From Erwinia oleae (GTDB taxonomy: Bacteria; Pseudomonadota; Gammaproteobacteria; Enterobacterales; Enterobacteriaceae): DNA of 47,511 bases. The position numbers and the translations under genes are program-made. Below the pieces are notes generated by a model. It did no database searches. It was not told the origin of the DNA and worked only from the letters and a program-made list of their open reading frames with translations. Each line of letters opens with the position of its first letter. The first letter of the stretch is position 1. The stretch covers positions 1 through 47,511 of the forward strand of contig NZ_JNVB01000029.1 in NCBI RefSeq assembly GCF_000770305.1, written 5' to 3'. Of the stretch, positions 1 through 7,092 are shown in pieces.

Positions 1-253
1 TGTTGTTCTCTGCACAATGTGTTTACACCGTTGAGTTGGCGCATTTTTGAGCAGAGGGGTAGCGACAGCGCCCCGTTTCAGAGACCCTGGTTGCTTAAAT
101 GTAGTAGAAATCCTTCTCCACGCCACTTGGCATCTTGTTTTCAGATATTTCCCTGATGCGATTAGGGTCAAAACGGCGTCTACTTGATTTGGCAGAACTT
201 TTTCGCGGACTCTCTCGGTGCGCGCCTATCAGGATCGGTTTCAGGAGTGGAGT

Positions 254-550
254 ATGAAGCAGTTGGTTATCGATGTTTTAATGAAAATCGCCAATATCGA
301 AGTTGAGGCAAAAGAACTTACCGCGCAGGTTGAAGCACAGTCTTTGCTGGTTGCCGCGCTGTTGCTGACGGCAGGTAAAGAGGGCAATAACAGTGACTCA
401 ATTTCAGAAAATATTAATAACGCGATCGTAGTGGCATCCCATTCAGGGAAAGGCTTTTTGCGCTCGGACGTTGACCTGCTCTTGACGCACGTCAATCGTC
501 TGCTGGCGGTGACCAGTTTTGTCGACGAAAAGGCCAAAGAGGAAGAGTAA
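254..550 (+). CDS. iraP: Anti-adapter protein IraP (sigma-S stabiliser)
   Basis: 98 residues, a little longer than E. coli IraP (86). The N-terminal third matches the family closely: MKQLVIDVLMKI, then EAKELTAQVEAQ, a predicted coiled-coil segment. IraP binds the adaptor RssB in the cytoplasm and so blocks ClpXP degradation of RpoS under phosphate or magnesium stress (family knowledge). The ATG at 254 is chosen because AGGAG at 243-247 gives good spacing; a longer in-frame opening from 218 lacks this. In E. coli iraP lies close to phoA-psiF-proC; here psiF and proC lie 21-24 kb downstream, so intervening DNA has been inserted or rearranged. The C-terminal half is more divergent. The 253 bases before it show no gene. 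Confidence 0.85.
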   Translation: MKQLVIDVLMKIANIEVEAKELTAQVEAQSLLVAALLLTAGKEGNNSDSISENINNAIVVASHSGKGFLRSDVDLLLTHVNRLLAVTSFVDEKAKEEE

Positions 551-601
551 TTTTTTTACACCATCAAACCGATTTAACCCCTGTATCAAATAACGCTTGT
601 G

Positions 602-625
602 AAGGTAGAACGGTTGTTCTACCTT
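602..625. promoter_or_regulatory. Perfect inverted repeat, probable TetR operator
   Basis: AAGGTAGAAC (602-611) and GTTCTACCTT (616-625) form a flawless 10-bp inverted repeat around the spacer GGTT. It ends 6 bases before the ATG of the tetR-type gene, where an autorepressor site would overlap the promoter or transcription start. The size and symmetry fit a TetR-dimer operator; binding is inferred. Confidence 0.7.
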
Positions 626-631
626 TGCAGG

Positions 632-1189
632 ATGCAAACGACAACCCCGATTTACGAACAGCTGCTGGATATCGCTGAACAGCTTATCTATCAACATGGC
701 ATTCACGCTACGGGCATTGATTTGCTCGTTAAAACCTCCGGCATTTCACGTAAAACTATCTATCGCTATTTCGCTAATAAAGAGGCGCTGTGCGCGGCCG
801 CGCTTGAGCGCCGCGATCGCCGCTGGATGGCCTGGTTAGCGCGTGAATCACAGGCGGACGATCCTCACGGGCGCATACTGGCGCTGTTTAGCGCGTTGAA
901 AAAATGGTTTGGCAGCGATGATTTTCGCGGATGTGCGTTTATCAATACGGCGGGTGAAATTAGCGATCCCTCGCATCCGCTGCGTCACATCGCCCGCGAC
1001 CATAAAAACAACCTTAAAACATTTATCACCGGGCTTTGTCGTGAGGCGAATGTCGTTGATTGCGACATCATGGCCAGCCAGCTGTTATTGCTGATTGACG
1101 GCGCGATAACCGTTGCGATGGTCATGAACGATGTTTCTGCGGCAGACGACGCGCAACAGATCGCGCGCCGCCTGCTCGCTCCTGTCTGA
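632..1189 (+). CDS. TetR/AcrR family transcriptional regulator
   Basis: 185 residues. The N-terminal helix-turn-helix is clear ([22 protein letters not shown], residues about 22-43), followed by the usual KEAL segment. The ligand-binding half contains [11 protein letters not shown], typical of TetR proteins with a C-terminal effector pocket. The ATG at 632 is preferred over an in-frame GTG at 599 because the latter would put the operator inside the gene. There is little Shine-Dalgarno sequence before 632, so translation may be nearly leaderless. The DUF1348 gene follows after 19 bases, so the two form an apparent operon and the regulator probably controls it and itself. The effector cannot be read from the sequence. 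Confidence 0.85.
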   Translation: MQTTTPIYEQLLDIAEQLIYQHGIHATGIDLLVKTSGISRKTIYRYFANKEALCAAALERRDRRWMAWLARESQADDPHGRILALFSALKKWFGSDDFRGCAFINTAGEISDPSHPLRHIARDHKNNLKTFITGLCREANVVDCDIMASQLLLLIDGAITVAMVMNDVSAADDAQQIARRLLAPV

Positions 1190-1208
1190 TCCTCCTGAGG
1201 AGAAAATG

Positions 1209-1688
1209 ATGTCTGGAAACAGTGAACGTAGACTGCCACTGCCGCCTTTTACGCATGAAACGGCTATTGAAAAGGTTCGTCTTGCAGAAGACGGCTGGAA
1301 CAGCCGCGATCCGCACAAGGTGGCGCTGGCTTACACCGTTGACACACAGTGGCGAAACCGCGCGGAATTTGTCACCAATCGTCAGGAAGCCGCCGATTTT
1401 CTGAGCAGAAAGTGGGCGCGCGAACTGGACTATCGATTGATCAAAGAACTGTGGGCGTTTGAAGGCAACCGCATTGCGGTGCGCTATGCCTATGAATGGC
1501 ATGACGACTCCGGCAACTGGTTCCGCTCTTATGGCAATGAGAACTGGGAGTTTGATGAAAATGGATTGATGGCGCGGCGTTTCGCCTGCATTAACGATCT
1601 GCCAATAGCGGAAGCCGGGCGCAAATTTCACTGGCCGCTGGGACGCAGGCCGGATGACCATCCGGGACTGAGCGAGCTGGGTCTGTAG
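1209..1688 (+). CDS. DUF1348 / NTF2-like (SnoaL fold) family protein
   Basis: 159 residues, no signal peptide, cytoplasmic. Rich in aromatic residues, with segments typical of DUF1348 proteins: [17 protein letters not shown] near the start, [38 protein letters not shown] in the middle, and a C-terminal [16 protein letters not shown]. The NTF2-like cone fold often binds or converts small hydrophobic molecules, but no reaction is established for this family. Two adjacent ATGs exist (1206 and 1209); 1209 sits 6 bases after GAGGAG (1197-1202) and is preferred. Co-transcription with the TetR gene suggests a response to a small compound. Confidence 0.8.
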   Translation: MSGNSERRLPLPPFTHETAIEKVRLAEDGWNSRDPHKVALAYTVDTQWRNRAEFVTNRQEAADFLSRKWARELDYRLIKELWAFEGNRIAVRYAYEWHDDSGNWFRSYGNENWEFDENGLMARRFACINDLPIAEAGRKFHWPLGRRPDDHPGLSELGL

Positions 1689-1692
1689 TGTT

Positions 1693-1902
1693 TCAGTGGA
1701 TGTGCGTGGTTTCTTCGCTGTCGCTGCCGTGACTGCGGTAAACCTCACCGCAAAGCAGCACAGCGTTGGGGCGTCGTTCTTTGATACGCGCCGCCATACG
1801 CTCGCATACTTCCCGCGAGGGAAAAAGATGTTCAGAGATCGGCAGCGCTTCGCAGGCGTCATTCCCGCAGGCGCTGACCAGTAAGACAAAACCAATCAAC
1901 AT
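1693..1902 (-). CDS. Small exported, possibly lipid-anchored protein
   Basis: 69 residues, function not recognised. It begins MLIGFVLLVSAC, a hydrophobic stretch ending in a lipobox-like VSAC. The putative signal is only 11 residues and lacks a basic n-region, which is unusually short; an in-frame TGA two codons upstream rules out a longer version. Three further cysteines (CEAL, VCERM, LLCGEV) may form disulfides. The start has a good ribosome site (GGAGTGAG). It is convergent with the DUF1348 gene, with four bases between them, and has a sigma-S-like -10 upstream. Confidence 0.6.
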   Translation of the reverse strand: MLIGFVLLVSACGNDACEALPISEHLFPSREVCERMAARIKERRPNAVLLCGEVYRSHGSDSEETTHIH

Positions 1903-1930
1903 GGCTCACTCCGTTGAAAGAAAGTATCGC

Positions 1931-1940
1931 TAAGTATAGG
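1931..1940 (-). promoter_or_regulatory. Sigma-S-like -10 element
   Basis: Read on the minus strand this is CCTATACTTA, close to the extended -10 preferred by sigma-S holoenzyme (CTATACTTA). It lies 29 bases before the start codon of the small exported protein, leaving a leader of about 20 nucleotides. No clear -35 hexamer is present, which is usual for such promoters. Confidence 0.5.
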
Positions 1941-2049
1941 TGATGAGCGAGACGGTGACGGCAGCATACTGATGGATGTCGTGTGAAGGGTGGTTTTGTT
2001 GCAGAAACGGATGATAGCGGCCCTTCCGCAGAAGGGCCATGCGTAACAC

Positions 2050-2298
2050 TTAGTGAGCGACGGTATTGGTCGTCGTGCCGGTGCTGGTGGTAGAGCCATC
2101 GCCGTCACCGCCGCCGCCCATGGTGGCTAAAGCCACGCCCAGCAGCGCGCCTACTGCGCCAACGCCCACGGCGTTGGAATCGCCTTCAGACATCGTGGTG
2201 GCTTCGCTACCTGCCGCCGCGCCTTCGGTTGTTGCAGCCTGAGCGCCTACGGAGCCGACCAGGGTAATTAATAGTGCCAGTGCAGTCATTTTTTTCAT
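2050..2298 (-). CDS. YjbE-like Gly/Ser/Thr-rich exported protein
   Basis: 82 residues. Signal peptide MKKMTALALLITLVGSVGAQA, cleavage before ATTEG. The mature part is low in complexity: TTEGAAAGSEATTMSEGDSNAVGVGAVGALLGVALA, then a glycine/aspartate run and a Thr/Ser tail. This layout is that of YjbE, first product of the yjbEFGH exopolysaccharide operon, and of GfcA. No yjbFGH homologues lie beside it, so it is a solitary copy here. A small periplasmic or secreted role linked to extracellular matrix is inferred. The start codon follows an A/G-rich ribosome site (GAAGAG). Confidence 0.7.
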   Translation of the reverse strand: MKKMTALALLITLVGSVGAQAATTEGAAAGSEATTMSEGDSNAVGVGAVGALLGVALATMGGGGDGDGSTTSTGTTTNTVAH

Positions 2299-2759
2299 TT
2301 TTTATACTCTTCTCAGTCGGGATCGAATCACAATGTGAGGAAGCATAATCGAAAGCGCCGCCTTTGGAAGCGGGCTTTTAGCCGATTTTATGCGGGTTAT
2401 GACCGGCATGTGACAGAAACAGATCCGACGTAATATTGAGCTTTCCTTTCACTTTTTAAGCGAGGCGTTGCGGTTCCGGGATACGGATCGGCCTGCCGCT
2501 GTGCTTTATCGTCGGGAAGCTGAGATTTATCGCAGCGAAGCGGTGCGAAATCTTCTTAAACAGCATAAATTCAGGCGGTCATAAAAAAGCGCCGATCATT
2601 ATCAGAATTTCTGTCTGCTTTTAGGATTAATTCCCGAGGGGTATTTCTTTCACAATATCAGTGAGATCGCCCTGGTCGCGTTAAGCGGCTTGTACAACTA
2701 TTGGCAAAGCTGTGCAGCCTTTGCCAGGCTTAGCGTTCACCCAACAACAGGAGGAGACC
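2299..2759. other. 461-bp intergenic region
   Basis: It holds the promoter of the YjbE-like gene on the left and that of the YmgB-like gene on the right. A plus-strand frame stays open from about 2423 to the stop at 2582-2584 and ends ...EIYRSEAVRNLLKQHKFRRS, which looks protein-like, but it has no convincing start codon or ribosome site; it could be a gene remnant. A hairpin-capable stretch (AGATTT...AAATCT) lies at about 2523-2553. Nothing else was recognised. Confidence 0.4.
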
Positions 2760-2987
2760 ATGCGAGATGAATCAGAAGCAACCGTAGGCAGTGAGGAAGA
2801 GGTGTGTAACATTATTGGTAAAGCGGTGGTTGACCTGAGCATCACAGGGCAGCCGGTAAATAAAGCGACTCTGGTGCTTAAGCTATTAACCATGGCCGAT
2901 CAGGACGATGATGACGAGAGAATCCTTCTTTACTGGATTGCCCGTAAAGCAATTAACCAACCGCAGAGATTTGCGACAGCCTGGTGA
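2760..2987 (+). CDS. YmgB/AriR-family small regulatory protein
   Basis: 75 residues, acidic and helical. The pattern EEEVCNIIGKAVVDLSITGQPVNKATLVLKLL matches the YmgB/AriR/YcgZ family core (in E. coli YmgB: [22 protein letters not shown]). These are connector proteins that dimerise as helical bundles and link blue-light or cold signals to the Rcs phosphorelay and biofilm genes (family knowledge). The ATG at 2760 follows a strong AGGAGGAGACC. A DDDDER segment separates the core from a last helix. A second member is encoded at 15511-15804. Confidence 0.75.
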   Translation: MRDESEATVGSEEEVCNIIGKAVVDLSITGQPVNKATLVLKLLTMADQDDDDERILLYWIARKAINQPQRFATAW

Positions 2988-3019
2988 TTTTTATGGCATC
3001 TGGCATTTCAAGCCTGTCG

Positions 3020-3050
3020 AACGGCCGCTCATTATGAGCGGCCGTTTTCG
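3020..3050. terminator. Bidirectional terminator
   Basis: AACGGCCGCTCAT and ATGAGCGGCCGTT make a perfect 13-bp inverted repeat (3020-3046) followed by TTTTCG. It lies between the convergent YmgB-like and acyltransferase genes and can serve both. Confidence 0.8.
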
Positions 3051-3058
3051 TTATTGAC

Positions 3059-4072
3059 TCAGGCAATTTTTCTCATCCAGGGGATAAGCCGCAGAAGCCA
3101 GCAAATCAGGGCGGACAGCGCATAAGAGGCGATCGCCACGCCGGGAATGATCAGGGCGGAATCGTAGTTATTAAAGCTGAAATTAAATATCCGCAGCAGC
3201 GTCTCCAGCACCATCATATGTACAAAGAATATGCCCAGACTTAAACGCGACAGCGTTCTGATGACGGCGATACCTCTTCTGCTCCATGAAAAACGCGCAT
3301 TTAACAGCATAAAGAAAGCGGAGACGGAGATCGCAACAATAGTGGGGGCAGAATAGAACAAGAATATCGGGTTGGGTGCCTGAGTGCTGACGGAGAGAGA
3401 ATAAGTCAGCACCGACGTCAGCACGGCGGAAAGAATAAACACGATTGTCGCTATGGTCACCTTCGGATTAATATTAAAGCGCCGTGCCACGCCGCCAAAA
3501 ATATAGAATCCTGACAGGTAAACCACCATATCGATATTACTGAGGATGGCTTCCGTTTTACCCTCAATCAGGTTCGCCTTCACGTTATCAAAAAGCACGT
3601 AGACCGACGCCAGCACGAACCAGACGGTAAGCGTATAGTTGATGCGCTGGCGGCTGCCGTTCTGAATGAAGGTGTTCAGCAGCGGCGTAAGCAGGTAAAG
3701 CAGGATCAGCGTGTAAATAAACCATAAATGGGGATAGACCGGCTGGCTGAGCACGTCCAGCAGGCTGACAGGCTTACTGATCCCGCTGACATAGCGCGCA
3801 TAAAAAATATAAACAATTGACCAGACAACCAGCGGAATGATCAGATCCAGCACGCGCGTTTTCAGCGCGCTGAGCAGTGATTCATTTTTATTAAGTGAAA
3901 CGTAACCCGCAATAAGTAAAAAAAGCGGGAACGCCGTGCGGCCGAGCGCTTCATACAGCACCGAAACGGACCAGGCGCGGTGAAAATAGTTAAATGAGAA
4001 TGCTGCCGTATGCAGCAAAATAACCAGAAACGTCGCCAACAGCGTCAGCAACTTAATATTGATCGTTTTCAA
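3059..4072 (-). CDS. Acyltransferase family 3 membrane protein (WecH-like)
   Basis: 337 residues, about ten membrane helices. The N-terminus INIKLLTLLATFLVILLHTAAFSF aligns with the conserved start of the acyltransferase-3 family, including the helix-1 histidine (LLH) taken as catalytic. Members move acetyl or succinyl groups onto glycans at the inner membrane, as WecH does for enterobacterial common antigen. The start is TTG at 4072, because the conserved first helix begins at once and no ATG precedes it; AAGGGG gives a ribosome site. Single gene with its own terminators. The glycan acceptor cannot be read from the sequence. Confidence 0.8.
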   Translation of the reverse strand: MKTINIKLLTLLATFLVILLHTAAFSFNYFHRAWSVSVLYEALGRTAFPLFLLIAGYVSLNKNESLLSALKTRVLDLIIPLVVWSIVYIFYARYVSGISKPVSLLDVLSQPVYPHLWFIYTLILLYLLTPLLNTFIQNGSRQRINYTLTVWFVLASVYVLFDNVKANLIEGKTEAILSNIDMVVYLSGFYIFGGVARRFNINPKVTIATIVFILSAVLTSVLTYSLSVSTQAPNPIFLFYSAPTIVAISVSAFFMLLNARFSWSRRGIAVIRTLSRLSLGIFFVHMMVLETLLRIFNFSFNNYDSALIIPGVAIASYALSALICWLLRLIPWMRKIA

Positions 4073-4088
4073 CGCCTAACCCCTTGTC

Positions 4089-4117
4089 AAAAAGCATAAA
4101 CCGCCCCGGCAGGGCGG
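4089..4117 (-). terminator. Intrinsic terminator
   Basis: CCGCCC (4101-4106) pairs with GGGCGG (4112-4117). On the minus strand the stem is followed by a T-rich tract (TTTATGCTTTTTG). It ends the transcript of the small secreted-protein gene before the acyltransferase gene. Confidence 0.65.
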
Positions 4118-4195
4118 GCTAGTGCTGTCAGGTAAAGGTAACATATTCCTTATGGCTGACGTATCTTCAGACGTGAAAAAAGGCGTTTTAAAGCA

Positions 4196-4417
4196 TTACC
4201 CGCGCGATGAAGCGCGTTCGATAGTGATGGCGCCGGGGCAGTTTTCTGCGGGCGGCACCAGCCGATATTCGGCTTTGCCCTGGTGAATATAAATACAGGC
4301 GCGTCCAGCTTCGCCGCCGTCCTGCTCCTGTGCCAGCCGCAGCGTGACGGGCTCTGCCTGAGCGGCCGTCCAGCACAGCGCGGTGAATAACAGAGAAGAC
4401 GTCAGCTTTTTCAACAT
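4196..4417 (-). CDS. Small secreted protein, function unknown
   Basis: 73 residues. Signal peptide MLKKLTSSLLFTALCWTAAQA, cleavage before EPVTL. The mature 52 residues include LRLAQEQDGGEAGRACIYIHQGKAEYRLVPPAENCPGAI with two cysteines that could pair. I do not recognise the family. An in-frame ATG at 4432 would add five residues; 4417 is preferred because it gives a compact signal sequence and has GGA upstream. A predicted terminator follows. Periplasmic location is inferred from the signal. Confidence 0.6.
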   Translation of the reverse strand: MLKKLTSSLLFTALCWTAAQAEPVTLRLAQEQDGGEAGRACIYIHQGKAEYRLVPPAENCPGAITIERASSRG

Positions 4418-4703
4418 GCTAAATCCGTTCATTGATATGCGACCAGAAGTAAGAAATTTCAAAAAGTGACAGGGCATAATCCTGTCGGCCGCTATGAAGT
4501 TAGCGCCAGCACCGGGCAGGCTGCAAGGTCGTGACTGCATTATCAGACGAAGCCGGTATGAGAAAGCAGGCGTTGAACAGGCGAGGTGAGAGATCTGGTG
4601 TTAATTTTTGCATTAAAATCAATAGGATAACGCGTTATGCGCTTCAATTCAGGGCGGCAAACAAACGATTTGACTTAGGGAATAAAAGGCAGGAAAAGAG
4701 GGT

Positions 4704-4754
4704 GAAGAAAAAATAGCCTCGGGAAGTGGGAAACCCACATACACTTCCTGAGGC
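4704..4754 (-). terminator. Minus-strand intrinsic terminator with no gene upstream
   Basis: GCCTCGGGAAGTG (4716-4728) and CACTTCCTGAGGC (4742-4754) pair over 13 positions with one G-T wobble. On the minus strand the stem is followed by TATTTTTTCTTC, a good U-tract; on the plus strand there is none. No minus-strand coding region precedes it in 4755-4963, so it may end a small RNA. An inner hairpin GTGGG-AAA-CCCAC (4726-4738) is an alternative fold. The surrounding 4418-4963 has no credible gene. Confidence 0.6.
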
Positions 4755-4806
4755 CATGCAAATGCATAATTCGTTACGAACAATAAACTACCTCAGCCCT
4801 TAACAT

Positions 4807-4837
4807 TTGTACAACTTTTTCACGCGTGTTGTACAAC
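4807..4837. repeat. Paired TTGTACAAC motifs, possible operator
   Basis: TTGTACAAC occurs at 4807-4815 and 4829-4837, a 22-bp period (two helical turns). Each contains the palindrome TTGTACAA, and the palindrome CACGCGTG (4821-4828) lies between them. The arrangement suggests cooperative binding of a dimeric regulator. It sits about 60-90 bp upstream of the DUF305 promoter and inside the region that would make the minus-strand transcript. Confidence 0.45.
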
Positions 4838-4894
4838 TTTGTGTAAGCGAATGTATATCCGTGTAAATTGTAGGGTTTAGGCGAACGGCGTGTA

Positions 4895-4925
4895 TTGACC
4901 TTCCCCCTGCTGGAAGGTGGAAGAT
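4895..4925 (+). promoter_or_regulatory. CueR/MerR-type metal-responsive promoter
   Basis: TTGACC (-35, 4895-4900) overlaps the dyad ACCTTCC (4898-4904) / GGAAGGT (4912-4918). This is nearly the CueR operator of E. coli copA. The spacer to a weak -10 (GAAGAT, 4920-4925) is 19 bp, the over-long spacing typical of promoters activated by DNA twisting by MerR-family proteins. It is oriented to drive the DUF305 gene, whose start lies 38 bp downstream. Confidence 0.75.
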
Positions 4926-4963
4926 GCCTCGCGTTACCCACCCACGCTAATGAAGGAAAGAGT

Positions 4964-5308
4964 ATGAACGCCATTAAATGCGGCCTGATTTTTTCGCTGT
5001 TACTCTCCTGCGCCGCGCAGGCTGAAACCATGAAGAACCACCCGAGCGATGACGCCGCACAGCAGAGCTATCACGCAGGCATGAGCAAAATGCATGAAGA
5101 TATGATGGCCGGAATGAAAGAGAGTAATTCTGATGTCGCCTTCGCCAAAGGCATGATCGCTCATCACCAGGGCGCCATCGATATGGCGCAAACAGAGCTG
5201 AAATACGGTAAAGATCCGGAAATGCGCAAGCTGGCAGAGGCGATTATCAAAGCGCAGCAGCCAGAAATCGATCAGATGCAGAATTGGCTCAAACAACAGA
5301 AGCGCTGA
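4964..5308 (+). CDS. DUF305 family periplasmic protein (CopM-like)
   Basis: 114 residues. Signal peptide MNAIKCGLIFSLLLSCAAQA, then a His/Met-rich mature protein: YHAGMSKMHEDMMAGMKE, then the DUF305 signature GMIAHHQGAIDMAQTELKYGKDPEMRKLAEAIIKAQQPEIDQMQNWL. The paired histidines and the methionines are plausible Cu(I)/Cu(II) ligands; the cyanobacterial member CopM binds copper in the periplasm. The ATG at 4964 follows GAAGGAAAG; a longer open frame from 4895 would start inside the operator and is discarded. The CueR-type promoter supports a role in copper (or silver/gold) tolerance. No copA or cueR gene lies in the window. Confidence 0.8.
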   Translation: MNAIKCGLIFSLLLSCAAQAETMKNHPSDDAAQQSYHAGMSKMHEDMMAGMKESNSDVAFAKGMIAHHQGAIDMAQTELKYGKDPEMRKLAEAIIKAQQPEIDQMQNWLKQQKR

Positions 5309-5393
5309 TGACGCGCACGGACGTGAAAAAATCCGCCCAAAAAGGGGAAAAGCGTTAAAATTACTCTTTTCCCCCTTCAATTATGGAATCCCT

Positions 5394-5588
5394 ATGTCAT
5401 CAGAAATCGCACACCCTTCCACCAATCCTAAACAGGCCGCGCTTCAACTGGTCATCGAACTGGTTCGCGCGGGCAAGCTCAGCCCGCTTCAGGGCGATGC
5501 GTCGAATATGATCTCAATTTACGAGCAGTTCAAAGCCCATTTCGAAGCGGACAAACAGAAAAAAGCCTCTGTTTCAGCGATCCTGTAA
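5394..5588 (+). CDS. Small hypothetical protein
   Basis: 64 residues, cytoplasmic, no recognised family. Sequence type: SSEIAHPSTNPKQAALQLVIELVRAGKLSPLQGD, then a helical IYEQFKAHFEADKQKK; one amphipathic helix and a basic tail. A 9-bp inverted repeat (GGGGAAAAG/CTTTTCCCC, 5344-5374) lies just upstream and could affect its expression or end the DUF305 transcript, though no T-run follows. The stop overlaps the convergent ABC ATPase gene by 15 bases. A real gene is likely but not certain. Confidence 0.5.
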   Translation: MSSEIAHPSTNPKQAALQLVIELVRAGKLSPLQGDASNMISIYEQFKAHFEADKQKKASVSAIL

Positions 5589-6251
5589 TGCCTGAACGCG
5601 GCCGTTATGCATAGTGACGGCGCGATCGCACATATGTTCGATTACATCGGCATCGTGACTCACCAGCACCATCGTCAGATTATCCTGCTGCTTGAGCCGG
5701 TTAAGCAGATTCAGAATCTCCGCCTGTACCGACATATCCAGCGCCGAGGTAGGCTCATCCAGCAGCAGGATCTTCGGCTCCAGCAGCAGCGCCCGCACAA
5801 TGGCGACGCGCTGCCGCTGGCCGCCGGAAAGCTGATGCGGATAGCGATCCGCCAGCGACGGATCGAGTCCCACATGACGAAATCCGTTTTCTATCCGCGT
5901 GTTAATATCGCTTTTCTTTAACAGCTTCAGCGGCTCTGCCAGCGTGCGCCGCAGGCGATGTCGCGGGTGCAGAGACGCGTAAGGGTCCTGAAACACCATT
6001 TGCACGTCCTGACGCAGTTGGCCGGTAAAGGCGCCCCCCGGCGTCACCGGGCGTCCTGCAAGGTTCATCGCGCCCTGCCAGTGGGGATTCAACCCTGCCA
6101 GCACCCACAGCAGCGACGATTTGCCGCAGCCGGACGGGCCGACCAGGCCAAAACACTCGCCGCTGGCAACCGACAGCGAGACGTTATGCACCACGGTTCG
6201 GCTCTCATACCCCTGGCGATGCGAGACGCTCAGGTCATTCAGCTCAATCAT
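5574..6251 (-). CDS. ABC transporter ATPase, peptide/nickel type (second subunit)
   Basis: 225 residues. Walker A GPSGCGKS (about residues 38-45), Q-loop FQDPYASLHP, signature LSGGQRQR, Walker B ILLLDEPTSALD, and H-loop VSHD are all present, so it should hydrolyse ATP. It is shorter than DppF/OppF (about 330) because it ends soon after the H-loop and lacks the C-terminal oligopeptide-domain extension. The ATG at 6251 overlaps the end of the preceding ATPase gene by 8 bases (ATGATTGA), which implies translational coupling. Last gene of the five-gene importer operon. Confidence 0.85.
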   Translation of the reverse strand: MIELNDLSVSHRQGYESRTVVHNVSLSVASGECFGLVGPSGCGKSSLLWVLAGLNPHWQGAMNLAGRPVTPGGAFTGQLRQDVQMVFQDPYASLHPRHRLRRTLAEPLKLLKKSDINTRIENGFRHVGLDPSLADRYPHQLSGGQRQRVAIVRALLLEPKILLLDEPTSALDMSVQAEILNLLNRLKQQDNLTMVLVSHDADVIEHMCDRAVTMHNGRVQALQDR

Positions 6252-7092
6252 GTTCACGCAATGCCTCCATCGCCGTGCGATCCAGCACCGGCAGCGGCTT
6301 ACCGTGCGTCGCCTTGCCCGGTCGACAGGCCCACAGCGTGCTGGTGTAGGGATGCGTGGCATGCGGCAGGTCGGCGGCGGGTAGCCTGTCGAGGATCCTG
6401 CCCTGATACATCACCATCACGCGTTCGCAGTGTTCGGAAACCTGTTGGAGATCGTGACTGATCAGCAGCAGGCCCATATTGCGTTCGTCGACCAGGCGGC
6501 GGATCAGCGTCAGTACCTGGTCGCGCATCGCATGATCCAGTGCCGAGGTGGGTTCATCGGCAATCAGCAACTGCGGATCGGAAATCAGCGCAATCGCCAG
6601 CATCACGCGCTGGCCCATGCCGCCGGAGAGCTGATGGGGATAGCGATCCATCAGCGTCTTCGGCTGAGGAAGACCGACCGCGTCGAGCATCTCACACACC
6701 TTCTCTTTTATTTCTGCCCGGCTCAGGCGGCCATGCAGTTTTAACGGTTCTGCCACCTGCCAGCCGATGGTGCGCATCGGGTTAAGCGCGTATTTCGGGT
6801 CCTGCATTACCATCGCCATCTGGCTGCCGCGCAGCTGGCTCCATTGCCGCTCGCTCAACGACGTGGCGTCCTGCCCGGCGACGCTCAGCGTTCGGGCGGT
6901 CAGGTGCAGCGAAGGCGCGAGCAGGCCCATCAGGCTGCGCGCGGTGAGCGACTTGCCGGAGCCGGACTCGCCCACCAGCGCCACGCGTTCACGGCCAAGT
7001 GAAAAGCTGATAGCGTCCACCAGCGTGCTGCCTGCGGCAGTGGCGATGGTCAGGTCGTTCGCCGTGATCAGATTTGAAGTCTCAGTTGCCAT
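6244..7092 (-). CDS. ABC transporter ATPase, peptide/nickel type (first subunit)
   Basis: 282 residues. Walker A GESGSGKS, Q-loop MQDPKYALNPM, signature LSGGMGQR, Walker B LLIADEPTSALD and H-loop ISHDLQQV are intact. The glycine in LSGGMGQR is a small departure from the usual LSGGM(R/S)QR. The C-terminal part (HPYTSTLWACRP) is the start of the oligopeptide/dipeptide transporter C-terminal region. The start overlaps the preceding permease gene by 11 bases. It pairs with the following 225-residue ATPase to make the heterodimeric motor of the importer at the inner membrane. Confidence 0.87.
   Translation of the reverse strand: MATETSNLITANDLTIATAAGSTLVDAISFSLGRERVALVGESGSGKSLTARSLMGLLAPSLHLTARTLSVAGQDATSLSERQWSQLRGSQMAMVMQDPKYALNPMRTIGWQVAEPLKLHGRLSRAEIKEKVCEMLDAVGLPQPKTLMDRYPHQLSGGMGQRVMLAIALISDPQLLIADEPTSALDHAMRDQVLTLIRRLVDERNMGLLLISHDLQQVSEHCERVMVMYQGRILDRLPAADLPHATHPYTSTLWACRPGKATHGKPLPVLDRTAMEALREHD

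Noticed and set aside
10-28. A possible PhoP box (GTTTA-N5-TTGAG) far upstream of iraP
   Set aside because: Only the first half matches the consensus, and it is more than 200 bp from the start codon.
4531-4716. A 61-codon plus-strand frame ending in VKKK
   Set aside because: No ribosome site, no family, a biased basic composition from an A-rich tract, and it ends in the A-run that serves as the U-tract of the minus-strand terminator.
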